From: Sisyra terminalis
Lineage: Eukaryota > Arthropoda > Insecta > Neuroptera > Sisyridae
Direction of reading: 5' to 3'
DNA length: 64,000 nucleotides
Assembly: GCA_958496175.1 (NCBI GenBank)
Contig: OY292277.1
Coordinates: 6,200,001 to 6,264,000 of the forward strand
Positions 1 to 11,442 of this stretch are shown here, one piece after another. Positions within the stretch are counted from its first letter, which is position 1. Each line of letters begins with the position of its first letter. Position numbers and translations under genes: made by a program. A model generated the notes under the pieces. It saw only the letters and a list, made by a program, of their open reading frames with translations. It was not told where the DNA came from and did no database searches.

Positions 1-1200
1 GTATTTCAGATTTAAGGCTTTTACGGTCGGTCTTAACCAAAATACAACTATTTAGAGAAATGGTTATGGCTTTTAAATCCAAAGCCGTGTGATTTGCTGG
101 ACTATGTCCCTCCGGGTCGCATCTTTAGGAAATAATTACTCCGAAACTAATTTCAAGATGCTTTTCAAGCCATTTTATATGGTGGTGAGAAAATTAAAAA
201 TGTTAAAGCCAAACAGCTAGTCAATCAATAAGGGGAAGGATAATCCTTCTCTTTTTAGTTGAAGAACTATTTAACTAAACCTATTGATATTATTGCGATT
301 CTTGTGGATCTCTTTTCCTTCTCAGTGCTTTCTCTTGAACAAGGCTATGAGAAGAAGAAAGAATTTCGGTTTTGTCAAATCGTATAGCGACAACTTAGAG
401 GTCAGTTTGACCAAACTTTTCATTTCTACGATGTTCTTTGAGTCATGTACTCACGAATCTCCCGGTTAAAGGTGCAATTTTCGGACAATATTATATTTTA
501 GTATTCCTTCATTAAATTAAAAAACAAACTTTTTCAAATGGAACCACGGACCCCCAAGGGTCCACAGGGACCACAGGTTCGGAAACAATGCTCTAGTTGA
601 TTGTTAATTCTTGAAGGGATATGCGCCGTTTATTTTGAAAGTAGTTGAAGTCAGTTTCAAGAAAATTCCACATGGTAAATTTTATACTTGCAACTTGAGC
701 AATGTCTATTTGCCAATAATTGATTTAATAATAGAATAATTCATTTTTAGTTGTATAAGTATATAATGTTCTAATTGTTAATAATGAAAATACTTTAAGT
801 CTTGTTCTAAAAATGGACTTAAACCACTTTAAAAGTTAATGGCTCATTATCCGATGTCTGAAGGTCGGCTCCAAATATCCTTTTCAGCTGAAACTATAAT
901 GCAAACAATTATAAATCAATATCTCAAATTTCTCTGGAAAATTTTTGACTCAAAAGTTTTTTGAGTCCTGTAAGAAAATTTCTTACAATTCCAAAAAAGA
1001 AGATTAACAGTTGCCATGGCAATCCCATCAATAAGATCTACCAACGGATTTTACAAATCTTTCGTTTCTTTGCTCATTTCTCTTCCCAAGTAAATTAAGG
1101 CGGGAAGCTGGTCTAGAGCGTGAAAAAATGGGCATAATTTATGCATTTTTTGTGACTCAACAAAAATCGAAAATCTGTGAAAGAGGTTTTATAATTTAGA
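1..1200. other. AT-rich non-coding DNA, no gene seen
   Basis: No open frame here resembles a known protein. The stretch at 785-850 resembles one end of the 'AAGTCCATTTC' terminal-inverted-repeat family found at 14.3, 15.4 and 63.7 kb. It may be a degraded copy, but I could not match both ends. The rest is unstructured AT-rich sequence, presumably upstream or intronic DNA of the zinc-finger gene further right. Confidence 0.4.
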
Positions 1201-1375
1201 TTTTAATATACAAATACAAATTTCTTCGTGTCAATTAAATTCAAAATGGCGGTTGTCCAGCATTTCTTCGGAGGCGCCTCATTTTTTAGACGGGTCCATG
1301 GCCAAAGATGTAACCTCCTTAATTTTGGTACTGGAATAAAATCCCGAAAATTTTTAGTTTCTATATAACAACAGA

Positions 1376-1523
1376 GATGTACGTAGGATTTTTTCGATAT
1401 TTTGTTTTTTTCGCGAAATGGTGCACGTTTGAACAAAACATTAAAATTTTCACTATAAAAAAACGACAAAATTGTTGATTAAAAAAAAACTATGCAATAT
1501 AAAAAAAAATCCTACGTACGTCT
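1376..1523. repeat. Short inverted repeat inside a dispersed-repeat-like block
   Basis: ATGTACGTAGGATTTTTT at about 1377-1394 is mirrored by AAAAAATCCTACGTACGTCT ending at about 1523, with roughly 110 bases between. The block from about 1210 to 1790 has the look of a dispersed insect repeat (GAGAAAAACGCG and GCTCGAGTTATG strings). No target-site duplication was found, so the element's ends are unknown. Confidence 0.45.
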
Positions 1524-2392
1524 CCGGAGAAAGGTATTTCGAATGTACTGTGAAAATTTCGTATAGATCGGTGAAGATTTGCTCGAGTTATGTCTTCGGC
1601 CAGTTCAAAAAAAGTGATTTCGAGAAAAACGCGTTTAAAGTTTTAAGTACTATAAAATCATATTAAATGCGTATATACCTTTAATCTGCGAAAGTTTGAG
1701 CATTTAGACATTTTTGCCGGCATCCATTCTTTGGTATGTTATTTTGAAGACCCTAAAGTACCTTTTAAGACAAAAAAAAATTTCGGTTTTTTCAAAATTC
1801 TAGACCAGCATCCCCCCTTAAAATTTTATTTTTAAAACAGCAAATTTTAAAAACCAAATTTAAATTTTCTTCAAAATTTTCCAAAAAAAAAATTTGCCAG
1901 ATTTTTTTTTTGATTTTCAATCATTGATCATTGCAGAGTTGATGTGCCCCTTAAACTTGTTATTAAACCCTCGAAAAGGTTAATTTTTTACGCTCGATGA
2001 TGACCAATGAAAAATAGTTTTGTTGCACAGTGAAAAACAGAGAAGAAAAGCGCATGGTAAGACAGAGATACGAACGTTTGAGTCTATGGAAATAATAATT
2101 TCCTGTTCTTGTTCTTTGCCGATGGCTGCACATCGGTGGTATGTGAACTTATACACGTGGACGTTAACTTTTGCCCTCTTCGTTTTATATTAATTATAGA
2201 ATAGGATATGCATATGAATTGTGGGTATGCCACCTGTCTGCATGTATAAATTTATACATATACCGAATATCCACCTATCTCGCCTCCTCATACGGAACAA
2301 GGTACTCTTGTGCTTTATGGAATCGAAAAATTCGTTACAGTTACACATCGGAAACTAGAACGAACAGGTACTTTTCTTCGGAAGTTCGTTTT

Positions 2393-2427
2393 TATAAATT
2401 TTTCCGATTTTAAGTCGGACAGTCAGT
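2393..2427 (+). promoter_or_regulatory. TATA box and initiator of a candidate internal promoter
   Basis: TATAAA at 2393-2398 lies 32 bases before the A of a TCAGT initiator at 2423-2427, the classic insect core-promoter spacing. A CACGTG E-box lies upstream at 2154-2159. The nearest downstream coding exon on this strand is the hamlet/PRDM16-type exon at 5936, so this may be its promoter or an alternative one. I see no strong DPE match. The assignment to that gene is inference. Confidence 0.5.
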
Positions 2428-2529
2428 GTTTAGTTGGTGCATCCTTTCGAGTACATCTTCCCTAAAAATTGTGCAGTTCAGTGACGAAAATAAACAAATA
2501 TTTTTTAGTTTAACAATTAAATATTAAAG
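2425..2529 (+). other. Candidate non-coding first exon
   Basis: The sequence from the predicted start site to a good splice donor (AAAG|GTACTT at 2526-2535) contains no ATG. If transcribed it would be a 5' UTR exon. It cannot by itself supply a start codon for the zinc-finger exons, because the exon at 5936 has no in-frame ATG either. A small coding exon between them, not recognised, would be needed. Confidence 0.35.
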
Positions 2530-2940
2530 GTACTTACATTTACTATTTAATATCATTTTTATCATCTTTTTTCCTTCGTTCATATTTTTCAGTTATGAGC
2601 TTTGATTCATGGAAAACCTATAGGCAACAATATAAATCGCTGATCCTCAAAAATTTCGAGCTTTAACTGCTTTTTTCGTTTTTTAAATTTTTTTCCTGTT
2701 TTAAGAATTTTTCAAATTTCCAACTTTATTAAGGCTAATACATAATTGAAACTACTGCATTGATATGTACACCAAAAGCTTTATGTTGATAATTTTTAAA
2801 ATCTATAACCATCATTCTAATCTATATGTTTTATAAAGCTAAGTTTGATTATTTTTCTTTTGAAGATTTAACAATTTTTGGGTCAAAGTTATTTGCTACT
2901 CAAAAATTCAAAAAAAAAATACTAAACCAATGTACCTACA

Positions 2941-4551
2941 TTAGACTGATTCAAAAAAAATTATGATTTTTTTTTTAATTATATCGAAAATATTGTTGGG
3001 AAAGGCCAAAAAAAAATCCTGTGAAAGTTTAAGCTATTAATATTAATATTAGGAGGTGCCGCATCGCAAATTTCGATTTTCCATTTAAATAACATGGGAA
3101 CAATATTCTATTGCACTTTGGAATTTTATAGCTTACGTCAAAGACAATATTTCGGACTGATCAAGGTATATTCTTGTAGAAAACTAAACGATCTACAAAA
3201 AAGATTATGTACAAGTTTTTGATATATTTATTCCTTCAAAAGTTATTCGAGGTCAAAGTTGAACTAAAGAAAAATGTTAATATTTTTTTCAATTTTTTGA
3301 CGCAACCATCACTTTTATAAGAAAATTATGTAAAACATTTTTTGTAGAGCACTTTTTTTCTATAACTTATCTCTATAAAAGTTTTTGATATTTTTCACTG
3401 GTCCTAAGTTATTTAATTAAAATAAAAAAAATAATTTTTATGTTAAAAATATAATAATTCAGGGAATTTTCAGTTTATTCAGTTTAATGCAATCAACTTA
3501 GGACCTGTGAAAAAAATCAAAAATTTTTATTGAGATAAGTTATAGAAAAAAAGTGCTCTACCAAAAATGTCCTATAAAATTTTCTCAAAAAGTTGATGGT
3601 TGCGTCAAAAAATTTGTACGCGACCTTTTTTGTAGATCGTTCAATTTTCTACAATAATATATTCGATTTTCGATTTAAGTAACATGGGAACAATATTCTC
3701 TTGCACTTTGGAATTTTATAGCTCACGTTGGTGACAGTATTTCGGAATGACCAAGGTATATTCTTTATTCTGGTAGAAAATTGAACGATCTACAAAAAAG
3801 GTCTCGTACAAGTTTTTAATATATTTATTCCTTCAAAAGTTATTCGAGGTCATAGTTGAACTAAAATGAATTTTTAATATTGTTTCAATTTTTTGACGCA
3901 ACCATTATTTTTATTAGAAAATTTTATAGGACATTTTTTGTAGAGCATTTTTTTTCTATAACTTATCTCTATAAAAGTTTTTGATATTTTTCACAGGTCC
4001 TAAGTTATTTAATTAAAATAAAAAAAATAATTTTTATGTTAAAAATATAATAATTAAGGGAATTTTCAGTTTAATGGAAATAACTTAGGACCTGTGAAAA
4101 AATCAAAATCTTTTAAAGAGATAAGTTATAGGAAAAAAAGTGCTCTACAAAAAATATCCTATAAAATTTTCTCATAAAATTGATGGTTGCGTCAAAAAAT
4201 TGAAAAAATATTAAAATTTCTCTTTAGTTCAACTTTGACCTCGAATAACTATTGAAGGAATAAATATATCAAAAACTTGTTCGAGACCTTTTTTGTAGAT
4301 CATTAATTTTCTACAAGAATATACCTAGCTCATTCCGAAATATTGTCACCAACGTGAGCTATAAAATTCCAAAGTGCAAGAGAATATTGTTCCCATGTTA
4401 TTTAAATGAAAAATCGAAATTTGCGATGCGATACCTTTTAATATTAATATTAAGAGCTTAAATTTTTACAGAATTTTTTTTGGTCATTCCCAACAATTTT
4501 TTAGATATAATTAAGAAAAAAAAATTATCATTTTTTTTTGAATCAGTCTAA
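2941..4551. repeat. Foldback element with nested inverted subunits
   Basis: The element starts TTAGACTGATTCAAAAAA and ends in its reverse complement (TTTTTTGAATCAGTCTAA at about 4534-4551). Inside are two hairpin units. Each has an outer part (AACATGGGAACAATATTC, CTTTGGAATTTTATAGCT) and an inner part (TTTTTTGACGCAACCATC, AGGTCCTAAGTTATT), then the same blocks inverted. The first unit (about 2941-3660) is cut short and the second (about 3661-4551) is complete. A related copy lies at 62616-63410. No transposase is encoded, so it is non-autonomous. Flanks share CCTAC, but not cleanly adjacent to both ends. Confidence 0.8.
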
Positions 4552-5935
4552 CCTACTTAAATCGTTCTAGTTGATAGTGTAAAGCATAGAATTTGTTAAA
4601 AAATTTCTAATTTTTATATTATTTGTGAAAATTAGGACAGTTTGTATTTAATATGTCATTTCTCTGTTATTTCCAATATTGGCTGACCTTTTTTTCGATT
4701 GAAAATGTTTGAAATGAAAATTTAAATGCATCAATTATTTTTGACAAAATTAGACCAAAAGATCTAGATCATATTTTTTTTCTTTTGGGGTTGAAGTTAA
4801 AAAGTAATATTACCACTGATATCTAAAGTTTTACTATTACCATTAATAAATAGATTCAAATCTTTTGCTTCAACTAATTTCCTAGAAAATTCTTCCTTTA
4901 AATTTTTTCCACTCCCAAGGCTCCTAATTCCCTAGTTCTCCATTTTCAATTTTAAAGTTATTTTTCTAGGATTCACACATGCAGCAAAGCTAAAATTAAA
5001 TAGCAATTATAGTTTTAATTATAATAACAATTATAATATTCTTTACGATCTTTTCATATCCAAATTGTGAAGGAAATATAAATTTTTGTCCAATTTTCTG
5101 ACCGTTGAAAGTTCTGGTCTTATTGTTTAAAGATGACGAAGCATCAATCTTCATACTGAAAAAGATATACGCAATAATTAATTCAATATATAATCAATTG
5201 CTTAGATCAACAACAGTTATAAAATATCAAATAAATATATATATTATATTCAAAAATGAAATAGAAACGTGGGCAAATTACACCGGGTAGTAGCGTGTAA
5301 TGGCTCATTAGGGACAATTCAATTGGCAAGAAAAGCAAATATTTACCAACATTTTCCAAAACAATAGTCATTTATCAAATTGTGGACATCACACATTATA
5401 CACAATATTTTCAATTTCAATTGAGCTCGTTAACGCAAATTCAAGCTCACCTCCGCCCCCCCCCCCCCCCCCCTGTTCAGCTACTATCGTTTTCCTCTGT
5501 AAAACTAAAATTGTTTGTTTTACTTTTGAATATTTCATTTAAACTACTTTACTATGTGTATATATCGTTGTCCCATTGGGATTCGAAAAAAAAAGTAGAT
5601 AAATACATCCGTATCTGTATGCTCAATCAAAGTAAATAAAAAACCGTCCAAATTTATAAGTGGTGAAGGGGTTAGATTCCGCTGGAATCCCTCAATTAAA
5701 TGAAGAATATAATTTCGAAAACTATAATTAATAGATTCTATAATCGCGCTAATGGTCGTAATAGTTATAAACCTACCCTAATTCTACTACAGCTATATTC
5801 TTTTTGATATTTCAAACTATCTTTTTTTAATAGAGTATTAAGAAAATAGAGTCAAAGCTCGAAGAGCTTAATCTTAATTATTTTGTAATAAAAGTTTAAT
5901 ATTTTACTTAAAAGTGTTTTTCTTTTTGGTTTTAG
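4552..5935. other. AT-rich non-coding stretch, probably intron
   Basis: No convincing gene. It contains an uninterrupted run of about 18 C at 5456-5473 in otherwise AT-rich DNA. The region ends in the polypyrimidine tract and TTTTAG acceptor of the exon at 5936. Confidence 0.5.
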
Positions 5936-6047
5936 AATCATTTTCGGAATCAAACGACATCAGAAGTGACAATTTCAAAAGTGAGGAAGACGATGAGCTT
6001 GGAAAGCGGTGCCCTGTGTGTAGAAGTGTTTTCAATAAGGCCGACCG
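5936..6047 (+). CDS. ham: Hamlet/PRDM16-type zinc-finger protein, internal exon a
   Basis: This exon is bounded by a TTTTAG acceptor and a CG|GTATGT donor. It reads SFSESNDIRSDNFKSEED, an acidic linker, then the first half of a C2H2 finger (CPVCRSVFNKADR). That finger's histidines are on the next exon. It opens in phase 2 and has no in-frame ATG, so at least one coding exon lies upstream, either between the promoter at 2.4 kb and here or left of the window. In the family, the region upstream carries one more finger and, in long isoforms, a PR (SET-like) domain. Neither is seen here. Orthology rests on the downstream exons. Confidence 0.85.
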
Positions 6048-6526
6048 GTATGTAGTTCAACACCTAAAAATTTATTAAAATTAAATATCGATTTAATGTT
6101 TGAAAAAGTTTCCTTTTTTAAAAACTATTCCAATTTAAAAATCATCATAGAATTGGTTTTGATTTGAAAAGTTTGTCTTGTACTTTTCAATTTTATTGTG
6201 AAAACAATTATCGTGTCACAGAAAACAAACATCCAACCCCGGCAATCGATGTCAATATCCGCGATATTTTCCCACCCTTATCACAAATATCTGATGATAT
6301 TTGTAATAATTGAATTGTAGCAAAGTGCCGCGGGTGGGTTTTCGTTGGTTTGATTGTCGGCCGTCGCCTCAAGTGGTGGCTCAACGATTTCTGAACACGC
6401 AAGCCTCGGGCCTTTTAAAATTGGTGCCATTTTAAAAGCCTTATTGCACGCATTGGCCCTATACAGCAGTGCTGTAAATAGTGTTTAATTTTGTTGATTT
6501 TATTTCGTTTTTTTTCCCGATTGCAG
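6048..6526 (+). other. Intron with a GC-richer island
   Basis: This intron separates two halves of one zinc finger. About 6230-6475 is clearly richer in G and C than its surroundings (GCCGCGGGTGGG, TCGGCCGTCGCCTC, a CAAGTGG and GCACGC strings) and is free of simple repeats. It could be a cis-regulatory element. Nothing in it looks coding. Confidence 0.35.
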
Positions 6527-6689
6527 TCTAGATGAGCATCTGATTAAAAACCATGGATATCCGGAAAACCAATTTTATTGCGATGTTTGTCCTCGCTCAT
6601 ATTCGTACAGACCGTGTTTGATCAGTCATCAAGCTCTTCATATTCAGGACCGAACCAAGAAGAAATTGTTCTGCGAAACTTGTTCAAAG
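6527..6689 (+). CDS. ham: Hamlet/PRDM16-type zinc-finger protein, internal exon b
   Basis: The acceptor is TTGCAG and the donor AAAG|GTATGG. The exon joins in frame with the previous one (CG + T gives Arg) and completes a finger (LDEHLIKNHG). A full C2H2 finger follows (FYCDVCPRSYSYRPCLISHQALH), then the cysteine half of a third (LFCETCSK). Splitting fingers across introns matches the next junction as well. Together these belong to the N-terminal DNA-binding finger cluster of the MECOM/PRDM16/hamlet family. The intron that follows (6690-11442) is about 4.75 kb and filled with repeats. Confidence 0.9.
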
Positions 6690-7770
6690 GTATGGAAAAC
6701 ATTTGTTTACTAATAGAGTGGAGAAGATCCTTATAATCCTTGCAATAATCTTTTCTGAAACAAATTTAGATATGATTAACTTTTATATCTACAAATATTG
6801 TAATCATAATTTTTGTTCTTCATAATTTTCTTTGACCTTTAGAAGTATTTTTTTTCTCTTTAGTAGTTCGACGATTAAAAAAAATGCCTCGACATTAATG
6901 CAGTTAAAGGAATAAATTTATAGTAAAATTAAATCCCCATATAGTTTGAACTTAAAAGCCTCAATTTAATACTGTAAGGCGGATTGACAATTTTATTTTT
7001 ATTCCATTTATTTTAAAATTGACCTACAAATCAAAAAAATTATTATTCAACGTTTTATCTTATACACCAAGCTTACTTTATTTTGACCCATCAAAAGAGC
7101 TCATTTTCTTAATGTTTCCATCTATTATTCACCAGGGTTTACTCTAAAAGTAAACCACAAATGATTTAGCCGGATCTGTATGGCGAGCTGGCCCCAAAAT
7201 AGGAACCTAAATCGAAACTTATGTTAAAATATCAACTTTAGGTACAAACATACTTTATGTAGATTTCGTGACCAAATTCCCGTTTAAACTTGAGATATAG
7301 GCGAAAATGTCCACCCGTATGACTTATTTAAAGTAATATTTCTCAAAAACAGAGTATATCTTATATTTCTTTTTTAAAATTTAGAAAAAAAAAATCATAA
7401 AAATCAAAAATTCGATATAGGTTCCCATTTGGGAGCTAACTCGCCATACAGATCTGGCTAAACCTAAAAAACGAATATTTCTTTACCATATTTTTTTCCT
7501 CTTCCGATTTTTTTTTTGACATTCTGCATTATTTCGAGGAAATTCATACTTTCCTCCTAGAGTTACAGACTTAGAGGTTTATTTAATTTGGTGTATTCGT
7601 TAATTGTATCGTTTATAGAACAAGAATATTGACAAAAATTTCAGAATTTTGATCTCAGCATTGGTTTTTGTAAGGAAAAGTAATTTTCTTTTCTCTTTAG
7701 CAGTTTGAAGAATAAAAACACGCTTCTTCTACTTTCTTCTAAACCTAGCAATAAAAACATGTTATCTATC
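6690..7770. other. Repeat-poor part of the large zinc-finger-gene intron
   Basis: AT-rich intronic DNA. A weak inverted repeat is visible: 'AGCCGGATCTGTATGGCGAG' near 7169-7188 and its approximate complement 'GCCATACAGATCTGGCTA' near 7442-7459, with GGTTCC/GGAACC strings between them. This suggests an old foldback insertion of about 300 bases. No gene seen. Confidence 0.45.
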
Positions 7771-8170
7771 TGTATATACAATATATAGAATATATTGCGG
7801 TCCAATATATGTAGTATAATTTAATATAATAATATATAAAAGTCATACTATAAACATAAATTTGAACAGAAGTTCAAACAAAAATATTCGTGACATATTG
7901 CCCAGATACGTATTTCGATTGCCAAGCAATCTTCCTCAGTGGTCATCAAATAGTTTGGATCACTCCGTAACTGCTTTGTGATGATTGGTGAATCATGACC
8001 ACTGAGGAAGATTGCTTGGCAATCGAAATACGTATCTGGGCAATATGTCACGAATATTTTTGTTTGAACTTCTGTTCAAATTTATGTTTATAGTATGACT
8101 TTTATATATTATTATATTGAATTATACTACATAAATTGGACCGCAATGTATTCTATATATTGTATACACA
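7771..8170. mobile_element. Tail-to-tail inverted pair of a Penelope-like or retrozyme-like repeat
   Basis: The two arms, about 190 bases each, are near-perfect reverse complements. They run from TGTATATACAATATATAG to CTATATATTGTATACAC and meet around 7965. Each arm carries AACTTCTGTTCAAATTTA, CGTGACATATTGCC and a CTGAGGAAG...GAAATACGTATC hairpin motif. Single-orientation and decayed paired copies lie at 42.9 and 58.0-58.3 kb. No reverse transcriptase is present. The Penelope-like assignment rests on the hammerhead-like motif and paired-tail layout and is inference. Confidence 0.6.
7996..8042 (+). ncRNA. Hammerhead-ribozyme-like motif
   Basis: CTGAGGA at 8002-8008 is followed by one extra A, then a stem II hairpin (GATTGC, TTG, GCAATC) and GAAA. 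Next comes a minimal stem III made of the palindrome ATACGTAT and a UC cleavage-type dinucleotide. Bases either side pair as a short stem I (CCA with TGG, then GT/AC beyond one mismatch). This order is that of a type I hammerhead with reduced stem III, a form known from Penelope-like elements. The extra A between the core and stem II is non-canonical. The mirror copy lies at about 7910-7950 on the - strand. Confidence 0.45.
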
Positions 8171-8234
8171 ATAACTGTTCAAAGTCAGCGAAAAAATCTT
8201 ATTTCGATGTTATCAATCGTTTTCCCCTATACAC

Positions 8235-8530
8235 CAGGGGTGGGCAAACTTAATAATAAAAATGGTATAAACAGGTTATGAATGGGTTAAATCAAAAACG
8301 AACACTTTAAAGAGAAAATAAATACAAAGGAGTATTAGAAGCACTAATTTAAAATCAGTAATATTCGTTGTATAATAATTGCATTTTTATTATTAAATTC
8401 AAGTTTCTTTGCCTATTAAATTTTTAGTATACATTTTCACTTAAAGGATTTGAAATTTACCTAAAAAAATATTTAAAATGCCTACGTTCGATTGTCGCCC
8501 TATTCGTGATCAACCGTTGGCCCACCCCTG
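8235..8530. mobile_element. hAT-like miniature inverted-repeat element
   Basis: It starts CAGGGGTGGGCAAACTT and ends GTTGGCCCACCCCTG, terminal inverted repeats of about 15 bases of the CAGGGG type typical of hAT elements. Length is 296 bases with no coding capacity. The flanks (CTATACAC left, CTACTATATACAC right) are only partly alike, so an exact 8-bp target duplication is not demonstrated. It lies in the zinc-finger gene's large intron. Confidence 0.7.
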
Positions 8531-9353
8531 CTACTATATACACCAAATTTACTTGACATTGAATTATCTGATTTCCATTTTTAACGAATTGCAAATTTTT
8601 CAAATAGGAAGAAATTTGAATATTTAGATCTTGACAATTCCATCTTCCGCATTTTAAAATCTCATCTTCGAAATTTCGATACAAGATGGTGATAAGTCGT
8701 TGGTGGTTAAGTATACTAACAGACTTAAAAATAAATACTTGTAAAACAATTGTTTGATTTTAAAAAAAATGATCAATTTTACTTTCTGGTTTTCTTACCA
8801 CCTTATTGATGATAGGTCTTTAATAGTTTCAATAGAAATGATCTTTTTGTGTGTATATTAGTATATTATTTTTCGATTGATTTGTTAAGCACAGGCTTAG
8901 ACAACTTTGACTTCGAAAAGATTCATACACTGTGAAATTTTGAACGATTTGTGAATCATATACCATTACTGATCTATTTCTATGTTGAATTTTTGTCCTC
9001 TTCTGTAGGTCTTATCGATTTTCAATATCAAATAAATAATTCATAGTTAAAAATTTTAGTATGCTTATTTGATACAATAACCGGTACAGATACCTAAAAC
9101 AAAAGTTTTAATTTTTTTTTCATTCGTTGACCTAATCAAAGTACTTACTTTCTTAAAATTAACCAAGTTTGCAAGCCAAATGTCTGAAAATGCCCAAAAA
9201 CTTCATTCCGAATTTTTCAAGTTATTCCCGTTTCAATAATACAAAAAATTCGATTATTATTTGTCCCAATGGCTTTTGATTATCCAATTCATCTAAGTTC
9301 GAAAAGGTTCATTAGTCGAAAGATGGGAAAGTTTCTTTTATAATTACATAACA

Positions 9354-10451
9354 TTTTGACCTCTGTCAAGTTAGCACCCGATTTTTACAAATTAAAATCT
9401 TAAAAATATTTTTATATTGCCTTTTGTTTGTACTTGATTGTACCGAAAAAAATTTCGTTTGTACCTCAACCGAAAAAAAGTTATTAAATTTTTAAAAATC
9501 AATAGCCCCTCATTGCTAGATTTTTCAAAAAAATTAACGGTCATAGATAGACCTTGACACGTAGAGGATTGTACCGAAAAAAAATAGATTCTAACTTTAA
9601 CCCAAAAAAAGTTATGATCGATTTTTTGAATGCACTGATTCCATTGTTGAATTTTATAACGACTGTTATTTTGTTTCATTTGCAGTACAAATAAATTTTA
9701 CTGCAGTGCAATTTGGGTGTAAGTACAGAGGCACATATTCTAAAAAAAGTTTCCTTCTTATTCGATCCAAACAATAGTTACACCGTTTTTTGTAAACGTA
9801 ATTAGACTCTAATTACTTCATTGTTGAAACTGCAAAAACGGCCATAACTTTGAATCTTTTGAGGTACAAATGAATTTTTTTGCGGATTCCTCCGGGTGCT
9901 GGTCTCTTGTTGATGTTACAGGTTGAATTTTCGTTTCTACCTCAATCGGAAAAAAATAGAGTTTTCCGGCTACTACGGATTTTCCTTGAGAGATTTTCCA
10001 AATCCAAAAATGGTACAATCTAGCTACGAAGGCGCTGAGGATTGTACCGAAAAAAATATCTTTCTAAGTCTATTCTAACGGTAGTTATAAAGGATTTTGT
10101 ATGAGTAATTAGAATAAAATTACTTTATTGCAGTTTAAACAAAAAAGTAATGAGAGTCTAATTACTCATACAAAATACTTTATAACTACCGTTAGAATAG
10201 ACTTAGAAGGATATTTTTTTCGGTACAATCCTCAGCGTCTTCGTAGCTAGATTGTCCCATTTTTGAATTTGGAAAATCTCTTTAGGAAAATCCGTAGTAG
10301 CTGGAAAACTCTATTTTCTTTCCGGTTGAGGTACAAACGAAAATTCAAATTTTTTGAATTTTTTTTCGGTACAATCAAAAGGCAATCTAAAAAAATTTTG
10401 AAATTTTAATTTGTAAAAGTCGGGTGCTAACTTGACAGAGGTAACATTTTG
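9354..10451. repeat. Foldback element of about 1.1 kb in the intron
   Basis: The left end (CCTCTGTCAAGTTAGCACCC, from 9360) and right end (GGGTGCTAACTTGACAGAGG, to about 10441) are reverse complements. The inner blocks are mirrored around a centre near 10130. They include repeated GATTGTACCGAAAAAAA and GTACCTCAACCG strings and a nearly perfect inner palindrome at about 10020-10250 (AAGTCTATTCTAACGGTAG and its complement). A related fragment occurs at 17281-17400. No protein is encoded. Confidence 0.75.
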
Positions 10452-11442
10452 GACCAAGCTTTTACCCGTAATATTCATAGGTGCTCGTAAAAATTGATTT
10501 AGGGTATTTGAAACTTGAATAGGTTCCTGGTAAGGGCTTTTCCTACAAAAAAATTCTTCACCTTCAATATCCATGCTACAAATCCAAGAGTAAAATTATT
10601 TATAATTTGTACAACACGTATGACTACAATTGAGTGGTTAATTTGAAAGTGGTATAAGTCCTTTTGATTATTGATATTTAAACTTTGAAATTTTGATTGT
10701 AACTAACTTTGTCAGTAAAAATGTTTTCATTATTGGAAAAAAAGGTATCTGAACTTAGTTCATTTTCAAAATAAACGGCTCAATTATTAATTTTCTGATA
10801 CTAACATTGATTCGTGTAAATTTTTGAAAATTTTATCAACCAATCTTTTCGCAAACATTTTGTTTCGATTGTTACAATTTGAATTCGCCATTATTGAACA
10901 TTGTAACCTCGTGGTGATATGCAAATCTGAAAGTAACCGAAATTAATTTTCAAAAGTTTTGGTATGTAATTAGCGTAATTATATGAAATATTTACTTGCA
11001 CTTTTCATTGTATTTATTTTTTTTTGATTTTTCCAAAATTCTTTCAACAATTTCTCTTCCTGGTGAATGGCGAGCACTGAATTTTGAACCACGAGGTTTT
11101 TGTTTCATTAATTTGTCACTAGGTGCGCACATTACGCAATTTCAATAGTTTCATGGTTTTCCACAAGGCTTTCCTAGTTTAAAACTAGTGTAGTGTAGTG
11201 TAGTGTAACTTTTATAGTTACACTACAGTTTGAAAATAGTTTTCAAAAGTTTTTGAATAATTAATCAATAACTAAATCTTTTAAGCGGTTCGTATAAACC
11301 AAGTCTTATTTGTAAGTGTAAATTTATTTAAAATTTTGCTAGCAAAATTGATATAAGTTAAAAACGTTATTAATCTTTAGTTTTTTTTTTTTTTTGGGTT
11401 CCAATTTGATGAAATAAATCATTTTTCCTTTGTATTTTCCAG
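10452..11442. other. Intronic AT-rich DNA with a short GTGTA microsatellite
   Basis: No gene. Four tandem GTGTA-type units at about 11189-11209 are followed at 11218-11227 by the inverted string GTTACACTAC, forming a small hairpin. The stretch ends in the TTTTCCAG acceptor of the next coding exon. Confidence 0.45.

Noticed and set aside
2171..2413. 80-codon + strand frame upstream of the promoter
   Set aside because: It ends at the TATA/initiator region, is Tyr/Ser-rich without any recognised motif, and lacks splice or upstream signals.
5456..5473. Poly-C run as a functional element
   Set aside because: Similar but shorter C runs occur at about 14209 and 14858 inside repeats; most likely simple-sequence expansion.
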